In this document: piece by piece, positions 48,252 through 61,640 of the stretch
Layout of the letters: every line of letters begins with the position of its first letter
How positions within the stretch are numbered: the stretch's first letter is position 1
Source of the DNA: Thysanoteuthis rhombus
Lineage: Eukaryota > Mollusca > Cephalopoda > Oegopsida > Thysanoteuthidae
Direction of reading: 5' to 3'
NCBI GenBank assembly: GCA_963457665.1
Contig: OY735207.1
Span: 37,876,816-37,940,815 of the forward strand
Length of the DNA: 64,000 nt
The notes under the pieces: model-generated
Databases searched by the model: none
What the model saw: only the letters and a program-made list of their open reading frames with translations
What the model was told of the DNA's origin: nothing
Position numbers and translations under genes: made by a program

Positions 48252-49004
48252 TAGAAAGTCTTACAGCTTTGAACACTAAATACATTGAAAAAAGCTTTTG
48301 TGTCACTTCAGTCTCTAATCTCCCAGTATCTGTAATTTTCTTCAGTGTTTTTTGATGTTCTACATACACTTTGTTATTAGGGCACAATGTGAAAATCTTC
48401 TCTTGTTGGGATTATCAATTGTTTACTATATAATTATTGAACCTAACCTGCAGATACTGGTTAGCTTCATGATAAAATTATTCAAATTCTCAATGAAAGT
48501 GAATGCATTTGTGAGGTACAAGCTGTGAAGGAAGAGTTGAATTGTTATTGACAATGAGCAACAGAGAGAAATTCAATAAAAAGTAATTTTTATATTTTGC
48601 TTTATGTGGTCAAATTATGTTGTATCTGGCTCATATACCTTGCTCGTCTCTCTCTTTCCTTCTCTTGGATATAAAAAATCAAGAAGGCGTAGAGAGAGAA
48701 CAGAGAGATACAATAGTGACTCTGGATATTGCTATTGTCACTGGTAACCCTAAAGTGGTACGTCAGTCTTGTACAGAGGGCAACATACTAGAGTGACTGT
48801 TGAAGAAAGATATCAGTTCATCTGGTTATTTTCCATTTTCTTGTTAGCTTTCTCTTTCTCCCTTCTTTCTTTCTTCTGTTTTTTCTTCTTTTTCTTCCCT
48901 CTCCCATTTTCTTTTCCTCCCCTTTTATTCCTTTAAGCCTTTATTCTCCTTCCTCTCGTCCATTTTCATTTAAAAATCTAATATATTTACTTATTTATTT
49001 CCAG

Positions 49005-49145
49005 ATTTTTAAGTTACTCAATCCTCGCCTGATTTTGTCAGGCCATACCCACCATGGCTGCTATAGGGTCCATGAAAATGGGACACCAGAGTGGACTGTT
49101 TCATCACTGAGCTGGAGAAACAAAGCATCTCCAACATTCCTTCTG
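49005..49145 (+). CDS. MPPE1: MPPE1 exon with GHTH metal-binding motif
   Basis: Forty-seven codons contain N-P-R-L-I-L-S-G-H-T-H, the last metal-ligand motif of calcineurin-like phosphoesterases. V-S-S-L-S-W-R-N-K and A-S-P-T-F-L-L follow, matching the conserved S-W-R-N block of MPPE1. An N-G-T sequon lies between them. The exon is phase 0-0, with acceptor TTTCCAG and donor GTTAGT. All metal motifs visible in the window are intact, so nothing here suggests a pseudogene. Confidence 0.95.
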
Positions 49146-52100
49146 GTTAGTAAATATCACACAATCAGTATTGATGTCGTCCATCAATAGAGAAAACACT
49201 CTCAATGCTTAGCTTGAAACTGTTTTGTCTTCATGCTATTTGAAAAAGAAAATGTGTGGTTTGGTATGATTTTATTTTTTTACTAATTTATCCATACCAT
49301 TAAATAACTTGTATTCAAATTTTGCAGTTTAATTTTAGTTGAAAAAATAATGTTGCTTTGATTTTTTTTTTAATATATTTACAAAAAAAAAAATGAATGA
49401 ATGAAGGAAATTACTGTATAATTAGCATTCAATTATTATCTCCCTTGACAAATGTTGGAGACAAAAAAAAGACTTCATGCGGCATATTATAGAAGTATAT
49501 CTGTTTATCATTTTTATTCTATCGACTAGAATTTGCTGGCCATTCAGTTGCAATTTTTAAAAATATCCAAATATTATCCTGCATCTGATGCAGTGGAATA
49601 TTTTTAATGGAAGCACCAAATGTACAGTTTATTCAGATAGGGAGAATAGATAAGTGAAGTACTCTCCAAAACGTTTTTGTGAAAAACATACTTCTTATGT
49701 TGGTAAACACTATTTGAAATTGTTTGAAGTAAAATAACCCTATTTTATTGGTGTTACATCCTCTTGATGTTTAATTGAGTGAGAAAGTTTTAATAAATTA
49801 AGAATATCTTTTTTGCAATGTGAAGTGATATAAAGTACAGCTATTTTCGTTCTGAGCTTTAGGCTTCTTCTGTTGTTGAAAATGTTTTTTTTATTCATCT
49901 AAATTTATGAGACTTATCCTGTATTTCAAAATAGGACTAAAAATCTGGACCACTTCTCCATCCTACCCTTGGAGTGGCCATTTAAACAACTAAATTTTGA
50001 CGAGGCATCCTTCCCAAGGAAGCAGTCTAGAGAAAGGGGAGAAATTATTTGTCAAAATTGAAAAAGATATTGTACACTCCTATGAATACATAAATTTGTC
50101 TATCATGGTTTATTCCTCCAACTTAGTTTTGGCAATAAAACATTCTATTCATCAAACCAGTCTAGGGGGAAAGATCTAGTTATCCCCAACTCTTCAAGAA
50201 CTCAATCATACCAGGAAACCGTATCTATTGATGATACTTATTCAGGGGAAACTACTCATCACTAACGAATATTGCATTATGATTATCTCCCTTGGCCACT
50301 TTCATTGAAGCACTGGTATTACGGCATTTATTTTGTAGGATTATTGCAATATTTATTTTAAGGTTGATTTTTTTGTCAGTTATGAAACTTGACTAAAATT
50401 TGCTCGTCATGTTTTTCTGCAAACATTTCCGAAGCATAAAATCAAGCCTTAATACTGTTGTATACATTTATTTTTTCAATTTGAAAAACTTATTGTTAGT
50501 CAGACTAGGATTGCATATTTTTTTCGCTGAAATGAGTAACAAATACCTATTCGACTTAATCTACTAGCTAGATAAATAGATATATAGGCCACAATACATT
50601 TGATAGAAATATCTATCTATGTTCTGTGGAGTTTCAGTGGTTTTCTTCACATCGTCTTACTTATTCTAAGAGTTTATAGTTAATTATTGCAAAGCTGTTA
50701 ATAGTGTGAATAATTGTTTTTATATCTTATCAATTTCATCTTGGGTTTTATTGAAAAATGAGAACTCGTTCAAATTCATTGTTTCAAATGGTTGGTAGGA
50801 AATATCTTTATCAGCACATTGTTACTTTTAAGTGAACGAGTTGATTGTTATTGATAAGAAACAGAAAAATCGCACTATTCATTATATGAGTAGATTTTAA
50901 ACCAACAGGGGAAGAAACCTTTCTTTTTTTTTTTTTTTCTTTTTTAAAGTTAAGATCAAAGCATTCACATTTATATGAAAGTATGTAAATAATTGCTTTC
51001 TCTTGGAGAATGTATATGATCATTTACAAATCTAGAAAATGAATTGAATACAAAATATTACTGTCATCATTGTAAAGCTAAGAGAATTTACAAAATCAAT
51101 CACCTCTCAAATCATTCTAAAGTAATTGAAATAGCCCTGAAATCAAAACCACTTAACCGGGTTCTATAAACCAGCATTAACTCTTGAATCCATTCTTGAA
51201 ATTTTAAAAAATAATGCTAGGGAAGTAACTTCTGAGCATACGTGTGTGTGTGTGTGTGTAGACATATGTATCCTCTTTTATAAATACTGGTATCTCCTGC
51301 TATCAGAAAGTAGACTGTTCCAATGGAACTTTTCATGAGTCAAAATGCTGTGAAGGAAAAAACAATTACTATTTATTTATAAGGGAAGACTTTATTAGTG
51401 TTCCAAGACCCCCCCCCCAACAATCTTCTAGGTCTGCCAGTTTTATGCTTCGCCTTGCAATCTTATGGGCTCTCTTATGGATTTCTGATAGCTTAGGACA
51501 CAGTTTGCTAACAGGCACAAAATACAGATAAGACACTGATGTTCAAAGTCTCTGTTCAAAGTTATGATGGCTTGAGATTTTTGAATAAAAAAAGGAGTGG
51601 CGTAAAGCAAACCTTTATAGAGCAGTGGATACCTGTGCCAATAACTAATGTTCTTGCTACCAAGAAAGTGTTGGGTTAGTTTCTTGTCAAAGTTCAACAT
51701 TCAATGCGGAAAAGTGGATATCAAACAGATACTGTTGTCTATAGATGGAAGTAAGACTTTGAATAAGTTTTCATTCTTTATTTTTAATCATTACTTGTAT
51801 TTATTTAATCCCCTCATTTAAGGCTTGAAATTACTACTATGCTGACATTTCTTCCACTCTGCCCCTTACATTGACCATTAACTATAGAAGAAGGGAAGAA
51901 CTTTTTATCTCGGTGATATCCTTATAAAGTTCTTACAGATCTACTGGTTACATGATTGAAGATGTACTACTTATGAATTTTCTTAATAACCATTGAATAA
52001 GCATATTTTGGGTGAGATTTTTTTTTCCTTATTTACCTTATAATAGAAGTGTGAGTTATGTGTTTGTAGCTGTAATCAGTGACATGTGTATACAATATAT

Positions 52101-52568
52101 TTACTGTCAGTATTTATTACAAGTCTATGTGTGTGTTACACATGGATAAGTATATTGTACATATGTAACACATATATATTTGTGTGTAGTGAATGAGATA
52201 TATATCCGTACTAACAAACATGCAGTACATGTATACCACATTTCTTATATAAATGAATCAGGATTCATTAGATGTGAGTATATGATATATACATTTGTAT
52301 CATATATTCTGTATGTCATAATATTTATGGTCTGAGTATGCATTTGTGTGTATGTGTGTGTATGTATACAAAATTTATTGCTTCATTGTTGAAATCTGCT
52401 TATTTTTCATGAAAAGAAAATGAAAGAAGTTTGATTTCACTTTGATTACATAAACTTTTGATCATGAAAAATACTTGTTTAAATCAAAATTGAAAGTACA
52501 TATTTATTTTTTGTAAAAAGAAAAAAAGTTAAATCTTTGCCAATCAGGCAATTTTGTCAATTCTGCAT

Positions 52569-52576
52569 AACACACT

Positions 52577-52641
<65 letters not shown>
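52569..52641. repeat. (AC)n-(AT)n microsatellite before the last MPPE1 exon
   Basis: ACACTCACACACAC leads into about 55 bases of AT. It ends 100 bases upstream of the acceptor at 52742. Confidence 0.95.
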
Positions 52642-52643
<2 letters not shown>

Positions 52644-52742
52644 TCACACATCCGCATCCACACAGAGAAATTCACTTACATATGCACCTTCATTTTTTAA
52701 TATAATTTTTTGAATAATAATTTCTTCTTTTTTATGTTTCAG

Positions 52743-52916
52743 GTTGTGATAACAAGCAATAATTTTGCTATTCATCAATGTGAAGCCCCCAATGAAATGA
52801 CTGTAATATATATGTACATAATTGGTGCTCTGTTGTCCTTCTTTTCTTTGTTCTTACCCAGACCTGGTGCACGCCGAGTAGCTGGGTGGTCATCGTCAGT
52901 CAATAAGAAAAGCTAG
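52743..52916 (+). CDS. MPPE1: MPPE1 terminal coding exon with transmembrane helix and stop
   Basis: Fifty-seven codons plus TAG. The first part, V-V-I-T-S-N-N-F-A-I-H-Q-C, closes the catalytic domain. About 20 hydrophobic residues follow (M-T-V-I-Y-M-Y-I-I-G-A-L and on to F-L), forming the expected carboxy-terminal membrane span. A short basic cytosolic tail ends N-K-K-S. Vertebrate PGAP5 is retrieved to the ER through a dilysine-type tail. Here the lysines are at -2 and -3, so only -3 fits KKXX, and other basic residues lie further in. The 303 visible residues compare with about 390-400 for complete family members, so roughly 90 amino-terminal residues are missing. Confidence 0.92.
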   Translation, partial: VVITSNNFAIHQCEAPNEMTVIYMYIIGALLSFFSLFLPRPGARRVAGWSSSVNKKS

Positions 52917-53882
52917 CAAATCCAGTGGTTGTATTTGTCTTACTATTTGTTCACTTTTAATGGGAGTTGAATGGGGGCAGAAAAATCTTTCATTTCAAAC
53001 TTGCCTGATCACACACACACACACATAAACAGTATAGTTATGAACATAAACATCCATTTACACATATACACACCTGTGCACCCATAGACATTTATTTATT
53101 CACAGTACAGTTGTCTGCCTTAAACAGGTAGATCCATTCGTGAAAGAATGCCCTCTGGCTAGCATTACGGTTACTGATCTATATATCTTCGATATAAGAA
53201 TCGATGTGTATGTGTATCTGTGCTTATTCTGCAAAATGCTTAGAAAAAAATCAAACCAAACCTATGCATCCCCAAAGTTTCACAAGGACTAAATTTTGAC
53301 CAAAATAGATAATTGGTAGATGAAAATCTTTTTTTATTTTTCACCTACATATGTACTATAAATTGCAGATTTATAAAATTTTGGACCAATCACTAACTTG
53401 ATTATTTTAACTGCAATTTGATGTTTTTACTGTTAAAATTTTTTTTTTTTTTTTTCTGCTTTTTGCTTTTTCAAGTTGACTTTTTTTTTCTTGTGTTTCT
53501 AAAAAAAATATTATTAAAAAGAAAATTTTTCAGTGCCTGCATTATACATGGTGTTTGGTTTAAGTCAATCCCAGCATCACAGATGAGATGTAAAGATACG
53601 GACATTTTTTAACATTATTTTTATATGGAAGATATACCTACATGCATGCATATTTATATATGTAATGCAATCTTCTATACATACATTTGTGTATGTTTTA
53701 TTATTATTAAAGGCCTCCAATCTGCTCCCAATATATATTGTTTATATTGTTTATATAAAGAAAAAAAAAATTAACATGGATTTCCCTTTTTTTTACTGTG
53801 ACATCTCTCCATATTGTTCTGTCACAAAATTAATTGGAAAGAATTTTGAGATTTTGAATTCTTTTCTCTGATGAAAAATAAA
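52917..53882 (+). other. MPPE1: Probable MPPE1 3' untranslated region
   Basis: AT-rich sequence follows the stop. It holds an (AC)n tract near 53010-53026, T-runs and no credible coding frame. An AATAAA hexamer at 53877-53882 is a plausible poly(A) signal, though its A-rich surroundings make the exact end uncertain; another hexamer occurs near 54232. The 3' end cannot be fixed without transcript data. Confidence 0.45.
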
Positions 53883-55428
53883 AAAAAAATGAAAGAAATT
53901 CTTAAATCTTTTTTTTTTTTCAAATTTTTAAATTAATTACTTCCTAATTTGAAGTTTGAACATTTTCTTTAATAATTTTTCTCTCACTTTTATTTCGTCT
54001 GAATGTTCTCATGAAACCACACACATATACTAATGGTCATGATTGAATTCCGAAAAGAAAGTATGGTTCAATGTTTAAATATCTACTTCAAGACCATTAT
54101 TTGCTTTATCAATTTTGCTTTCATTACATGTATTAATTTTTTTTATTGATATCAGTGGCTTGTATAACCTCTAAAAGTTCAGTTCCACTGCAATCACCCC
54201 ACTGACCAAAGAAGGTAATGACTGGTAAATAAATATGCTATTTTATTTCAATGTCACTTTCTGCACTTAGAAACATGGTAATCCAAATAGATGTGAATTG
54301 CAGATGCACAACCTTTCATTTGAAATTGGAAAAAAAAACCAGAAAGCTCCAAAGAACATTTTTGTGTGAAGGTCTGCTTGACAAAGTTCATGTTTGGCTC
54401 CAAATATAACTTGACATGGCCTACACTCAACCAAGTTCATCTTGTTTACTTTGCTGCACTCTAGCAAGCCTTGTATGGATCATTTCCTGACAGCTCAATC
54501 TACCCCACTGACTTTAAAGACAGAAAATGTTTAAAAGAATTGCAAGTTTTTGTCTGGGTTACAATGAGAAACAGAAAAAGGAGGCATTTATTGTATGGTA
54601 CCTGCACAACCACTCTAAAGATTAAAAACATTTTGAATAAGAGACTGTGAGCCTGTACAAGGTTTTCTCTAAAATTTTTCTTGCTGAAAGAAAAGTATTG
54701 TATTGAAGTGAAGCTGTTGGTTTCTCAACTTGAGTTAGTTTGTTACAAGATCTATTCAAAAAGAGAATTCTGAAGAACGTCCTTCTAGGTATTTCATCAA
54801 TTGTAAATTTTGTCTATATTTCATCAAGGCAATTGAATGAAATATCCTCATTATGAAATTTAAACAAAAAAAAATTTACATCAATGAGTTTTGTGTCTTT
54901 AATGTAAAGATCCAACTTTCAAAAATGGAAAAGGTTTTAGAAAAATGGATATCTGTTATTCAATCTGGCTTGGTAAAATGCCTTCGTAAGTAACTAACTG
55001 AAATCTGCCCTATTGGGCGGTTACCAGCTAATATATGTATTGAATGAAAAATAATTAAGCATTATAGCTACACTGTAAATAGAACCCTGCTCTAAAACCC
55101 TTTAAAAATTTTTTTCCAAAATATTTTACTTGGAAACATTCCCTTTGGTTCATGAAGTATGCATACCAAATTTGGTTGACCTTTGTCAATGTTTGAAGTG
55201 ATACAGTAACACACAGAGCGAGTTGTTTCATGCAAAAGAAGTGTTAGGCTATGAGTTATTTCCCTTACCTTAAAGCAATGAAAATATCAGCTGAAACAAT
55301 ATAATTTTTTTTCATTAGAGGAGGCATTGTTGGCCATTGTTGTCAATTTTTGGCTATATTTTTTTCCTTCATCCTAATTTTTTAATTGCTTTTAATTACA
55401 ACTTATTGGCAGAAATTGCGAATAAATG

Positions 55429-55538
55429 ATAAGCTCTCGCTAAGACTGGAACTCCTCACCTTTTTTTTGCTTTAGAGAAGGCTGCTTGACCATACCTACT
55501 GAACTACTAGAAAAGTTTGAGTCTCAGCGAGGGCTTAT
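55429..55538. repeat. Foldback (inverted-repeat) element
   Basis: Arm ATAAGCTCTCGCTAAGAC (55429-55446) pairs with GTCTCAGCGAGGGCTTAT (55521-55538), 16 of 18 positions, around a ~74-base centre containing a tRNA-like 'ctggaactcctcacc'. A partial relative with 'ggataagctctcatttaggc' lies near 62209 without a second arm. Confidence 0.65.
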
Positions 55539-56119
55539 TTCTGATCTACACTTTACTCATCACCTTGGACCGATGGCTTGAGTGAAGTTGCAATAAAAAT
55601 CTAGTCAGAAATAATCAATAATGAGGATATAAATTATTAATGATTCTTTGAATTAATGAATTTATGAAAATATTATTCCACTATTTCATAAAGGGATTTT
55701 CTCTGTGATGAAAATATTTGATTTCTTTTTTCTTTAAGACTGGTTTGAGCCTTCCTTGTGGTTTGTTATTGGTATTCATATTTCCAGACTAAATGCTTTG
55801 TTGACAATATCAGTACCTTGAAAAGTATTTAATCTTGATTTGAAATCGTACTTGAAAATCAGTCCCACTTCTTGAGTTGACATTATTGCTGATAAGGGCT
55901 CAAAAACCTCAAATAAGTTATATTTCTATCTATGTTGAATCTAAACAAAAATAGTAAATTAGTAAATTTTCACTTTTAGAATTATTCTTTTCGATGTAAA
56001 AAAAACAAAATAAAAAAAAAAACTCCCAAGTAAAACGTCCGAATATTTTTATTGAAATAGTTTCTGCAATCGAGTTTTCATTAGTTGATGATGTCATCAT
56101 GCCCACTGTTTCAAGTCAG

Positions 56120-57003
56120 TATCATTTTATACTAGCATGGGTACCCAGCACTTCCCGGAGAGAAAAAAAAAAACAGCTAATATAATAAGACAGGAAAAAA
56201 AAATATGCTCTTTAATATATTTCTTCTCACACCATACAAGAAATGAAAAAAAAAAAAAAAAAAAGATTATTTACACATATGAAAGTAACTTATGGAAAAT
56301 AATATTCTAGTACACAAAACAAAACAAATGATGTAATCGTTTAGTTTGACAATACTTCTAGGTGTACAACATTAGAGCTTCTACCCTTGGGTACTAGTAT
56401 GAAAAGATTGTTTTGTTGCTCTAGGGTTGGATCTCCAATGAAGAGCTAATCATGGGGAAGAAGTTAGGTTGAGGTTAGTGATCTTGATTCTGCCACATTG
56501 GGAATTGAAGTTGCTTTAATTTAAGGGGTAATTCTTAGAGTTATGAGGCATGAATGCAATCATCCTCTGGACATCTGAACAACATCTCTTTTTATCTTGT
56601 CCTCTCCCGTCAACAATTAATCTTTAATGATGTAATTCTTTGACTAAAATACAGCTCATTAAGGCCACAGACTAATAGTGCCTCCAATGACCTCTGGTGA
56701 CTTCAGAGGTTGAATTCAACCTCATCGACCCTACTAGACTTAAGATCAAAAAAACATTTTTCTACTTCATAGAAAAACTCAGTATCCCACTATATTTTGT
56801 TAGAAATTGCTTCATCTAGCTAAAAAATCTCCAGTTGACCTCTGATGACCTCTGAGGGCAACGTCACATTACATATGTCACAACTGGATGTCTTGTGAGT
56901 CCCCATGTCAAAAATTAGGTCAGTGTACCTTGTTGTTCGCCTACTATCCTGACATGTCTCCTACACTCACTCACAAACAAAAGCCTCCAATATTAATATA
57001 GAT
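56120..57003 (+). repeat. Dispersed repeat with 'tatactagc...ttaatatagat' ends
   Basis: It begins 'ttatactagcatgggtaccc' and 'agcacttcccggag' and ends 'cctccaatattaatatagat', termini seen on a widespread class of invertebrate repeats. Inside, 'gacctctggtgacttcagag' (56689) is echoed by 'gacctctgatgacctctgag' (56836). Poly-A tracts occur near 56167 and 56246. It is noncoding. Confidence 0.5.
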
Positions 57004-57033
57004 TCCCGTGTAACTATATTTTAAACGTGGGTC

Positions 57034-57291
57034 ATAGAATCCATTGAAAAACTCAGATGGCAATGGGCTGGCCATGTCATAAGAAGGACAGACCACCAAT
57101 AGACATCATGAGTCCTGATCTGGCTCCCCAAAGATCACATCTGCAACCGAGGCTGGCAGAGAACAAGATGGAGAGATGAGCTGGACAAATTCAGATAGTA
57201 CTGGCTCCGCGACTCCCACAGTAGAGAAGTGTGATGAATCCTGAGGAAGGTTTGTTTCCAACGACAGATCTTAAGAGACTAATGATGATGA
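57034..57291 (+). mobile_element. RTE LINE 3' tail, degraded
   Basis: It begins slightly further upstream than the other tails (I-E-K-L-R-W-Q-W-A-G-H-V-I-R-R-T). It then carries the same C-N-R-G-W-Q and W-R-D-E-L-D-K-F blocks with stops, and ends AATGATGATGAC. It follows directly after the repeat at 56120-57003. Confidence 0.75.
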
Positions 57292-60200
57292 CTTCTCAAA
57301 ACTAATGATGGCCCTTTGGTATCAATTGTTCACGTAAAGATTACTCTGGCAATGGGTGAGTGCAGTCAAGGAAGAAGGGCCCCTTGTTACTTGAGCAGAT
57401 CACTTAATGCTCAATTTCTGACATGATAAATAATTCTACACTCACATTAGATTTACAAATCTATTTGACAAGCAAACTAGATAGTTATAGAGAGCATTCA
57501 TTGGACTAACATCATTATTTTTGTTTTTATCACCATTCTGTCAGTGTAATATCAAGCCCTCTAGACATATATTTAGTGACTCAGGTCCTCTGTCTTTTAG
57601 CCAGAAAAAAGAATTGATTGGCAAGTTCCAGGGGTCCCCTCCCCATTGTATCTGAAGGGGTTTGGTTTGATGCTTCAGGCATCTCAAAAAAGGGTCCTCA
57701 CTTCACATTCAACCTTGTATCACTAATAAATAATGACTAGGGATCTTTATGAGAGTAGCAATGGCAACCATTATCTTCATCTCCCAGGCTTATTGTCGTA
57801 TTGATGAGACGGTGCTAGAATACACTGTCTCATTGGGCGAGCAGTGCTGTGGGATAAGGAAAGGAGTGGTTGCAAGTTCAGATCTCTGGGAAGGATTCTG
57901 GGTGTGACCAAAAACTTAGGATGAAAACAAAATAACAACAGAATAAAATAAAGTGCTACTTTCGAAATTTTTTGAAAAATGGCAAAAAAAAAATATGATC
58001 GTAGAGAAGGAAGACCAAAACATTGTGATAAAAAAAACTACAAAGAATAAAAACCGTTTTATCTCAGAAATTCAATTGCAAAACTAAGTGGGTATGGCTA
58101 TGTTATCAATGTCTGATAAGACAAGCACATATTTTCATTTGCTGCTCTCTCAGAAGGGACAAAACAAAAAACCTGCAAAATATTGTTTTATTTTTTAGTG
58201 ATTCTATTAGTATACATCTCACACGCCTCAATTCCTTTTGATGGCCAGTTATAAAAAAAAAGAGAACAATTGCTGTAAGAGGTATTGTATGTATGCTTAG
58301 AGTTTCTTGAAAAAATTAGTGGAATAAAATTACTCTTGGTAGAAAATATCTAAATATATCTAGATTTATTCTTATAAAAAGTTTCCAAGATGTGAGTTAA
58401 GTATAAAGTAAAGAAAAAAAAGTAAATTTTTAAATGTTTCAAGTTATATTCAACAGTAAAAAAAAAATTAAGTTAAGAAAAAATTATTGTTACTGTACAT
58501 TAACTTTTTGTAGTTGATGAAAAAGACTATTACTCTGCTCAATTACTAAAATCTTTTGTAATATTCCTGACCCATGCTGTCTCAAAATAACATGCGTGTG
58601 TTAAACTGAATTGGTAAAATTGCACAATTGGAGAAATTTCTTATTTTACGAGGAAAGTTTGATTTCACTTTGATTACATAAACTTATGATAGTGAAAAAA
58701 TAGTTGTTCTATATCCTTGTTCTGTTTTCACAAACTTACGATCAAATTGAAACTACGTATTTATTTATAAAAGTAAAAAAAGTTGAAATTCCGCCAGTTA
58801 AGCAATAATACCTATTCGGCATGTATCTCACACACACACACACATACACACACAGAATGACTATTTTGCAGAATGTTTATAATTGGACATTAATTTTTTT
58901 TTTTTATATTTAAAAGCCACAAAACTATATTTACTGAATTGTTTTTTGCTTTTTCATTCTGTTCTATCTATATATAATTAATTTTTTTTTTTTTTACTTC
59001 TGAATATTTTATGAAGCACCTATTTTTGTAGTAAATGCCTGGATATTCTACCACTATATCACTCACCGGAATGAATTAAATTTATGTTTTGATATCAATA
59101 ATTAAGACATTCATTATTCACTCATTTCAACATCATTCTTTTACCAAGTAGGGGGATCAATTTTGTGATGATATCAACAGTAAACTGATCCCTCACTTTA
59201 TCAACTAATATTAATCTTTGACTAGTATGACTCAGACTGTCAGGATTGGAAATAAAGAATGAGCTTTAGATGAATCTCGAACTTGTGGTCCCTTCTACTG
59301 CAGGAAGCTTCCTATACCTGGCAATGCTTTACCAGCTGCACTGCTGGAGCTCTTACAGCTGGCTGTAGATAAAATTTAACCCTTAAATTCATCTCATCTT
59401 CCATCGGTCTTTGGAGTCATGTGTTATTATTTCTATGTACTGTAGTTATAATACAAGTAATATCATACTGATTTTTTAATGTATGAAATATATCAATACT
59501 AGTCAAAAATTAATAATGGTTGACAATACTACATCTAGTAAGAAAATGAATTGGGATATTATCATTCACTCTACTATTTGCAAGAAATAAATCATTTGAC
59601 TCTTTGCACGAACTTTGATAATGGAGGCTCAGTTGTCTTAAAACAATAGCTTATTTGAACTAATATCCTCATCTTTGTTCCTTTCACTTTTCTGGTAAGT
59701 TCTTGAATTTTCTGGTAATAAGTATCTATAAAGATGAAGATACCATCATGTTATGATAATATCTAATCCTTGAACTGAAGGTGATTGTTGACTTTCTTAT
59801 TTTTTGAATATATTACTAATCCTCATTTTTATCTCCTATTGCTTGATATTTGTGAAATGGATTCCTCTTGAATTTTGGAGTCTGACAGCCCCCTCCCCCA
59901 AAAGCAGACATTGTTCTATAAGCTCCTTGGAAACAACAGATTTTAATGGATGTAATCAAAACTTGATTATCTGACAATCAAAGAAAATGAATGTCATTTT
60001 TGAAGCTCTTAAGAAACAATGGTTTTTAATGGATGCAATCAAAATGTAATTTATTTTATTCATTTATCTATCATTTGTTTGTCAGAATGCATCTCCAGAC
60101 TCCAATCATGGAAGACGGATGTAATTTTTAAAGCACTAAGAAAACATTGTTTTTCCATTTTATTTTTTACAACAGTGATGAAAAAAAAAGTGTTTTTAAA

Positions 60201-61461
60201 AAAAAAATCAATATAACAGATCCATCAGCTTCAATTGTCTTGGTTTTTTTGCCATTGGAATCGGTGGATTGATCTGTGAAGTATTGTATGCTTCTTAAAG
60301 TGCAACAATTACACTCAAAACAAATACAAGCATAGGCATCTTGGATCCGTTCGAAGTTGACCATCATCTTTGACTACTAAGAATAGCCACAATGATGAAG
60401 ACGAGTCCTCTTGAAATTCCTGAACTTAGTAAATTTTTTCTTTGCCATTTGGTAACATATTTCATTCAAAGTGTTATCTGATCATAACCTGGTGATATTC
60501 AGAAGGTAAGTAAATCCTTCCCCTTGGGGAAAATTCAGCACTTGGATAGCCTTGTGGTGGAGATTCAGACACATCGCTGAGGTGTTTGAAATTATTATCT
60601 CAATAATGATATACAACAAACTCATAAAGGAAAAAGAAAATCTCGATCTCAGAGCAGAGTTTGTTAGAATTTTTGATGATATAACGTTTTTCTGGAAAAG
60701 GAAAATGCAACAGCAAAATAGAAAATTAACAAGTACAATATGAGTGGCCACAAATGATAAGTGTCCAATGCACCGTTTTAAAAAAGTTTATATTTCATTA
60801 TTTTAGAGTTACAGCGCTCAGTTTTTGTTTTTTTCCATTTTGAAACTCAAAAACTGCATTATGAATCTGATGTGTGCTAACTGAGTGATGGGGAAAGACT
60901 GGAATGGAGATATCCTACATTAAGGCATTTTTGCAATGGGTGAATTTGGTACTTACCATGTGCAGCAACTCATAAGAAATATAATTAATTTCCGTATTTG
61001 TCTGAATAAAACATGCCCTGAAAAATATACGCAAAAATACAAAAATACACTGTGATATTATGATATGCTCTTGGCCCTTCAAGAAACTGATGTAAGAACA
61101 AGTGGATAAATGTAAAATCACAGGTATATGATGGTTATATAATTATATAATGGGCGGGAAATGAAATCAGTAGATTTTAATGACTGGGAAGTAGGTGGGA
61201 TTTAGTCTCTTCTTTTTTTATGTACCTGTATTGATCTTTGCCAGGAAGATCTCCAGAATATATAACCTCTTTTATTTTAGGAATGCATGTTCTTATTTCA
61301 TTGGACAAACTTTTAAACTGGTAATACATGGCTGTATGTACCTACATGATAGAGGAAGCTCAAGTATTTTCCTGGCTGCTCCGATGGACAAACAATAACC
61401 CCAAGTTCAACGATACGTCCACCATCCGTGGTATTAGCAGCTAAGGGGGAAGATGATGATT
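57292..61461. other. Intergenic DNA downstream of MPPE1, no gene recognised
   Basis: AT-rich with A/T homopolymers and an (AC)n at 58831-58852. A possible tRNA-like remnant lies near 57865 ('ggttgcaagttcagatc'). Confidence 0.4.
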
Positions 61462-61640
61462 CATCTGAAGGTCTAGACCAAGTTTCATATCAGTCCAACA
61501 TAATATAGTCCAGAAAATTGATATTTGCCATTACTAGTTGTACTAGCTTGAAGATGAGAATGGTTCAGGGTCTGGGCTAAGTTTCATATTAATCCTACTT
61601 GATACGGTTGAGAAAATTGATATTCAACATATAAGGGATC
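61462..61640 (+). repeat. Degenerate ~97 bp tandem duplication
   Basis: 'ccaagtttcatatcagtcca' ... 'gtccagaaaattgatatttg' recurs as 'ctaagtttcatattaatcct' ... 'ggttgagaaaattgatattc'. There are two units, of the same general 'aagtttcat..atcc' type as the array at 37860. Confidence 0.55.
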
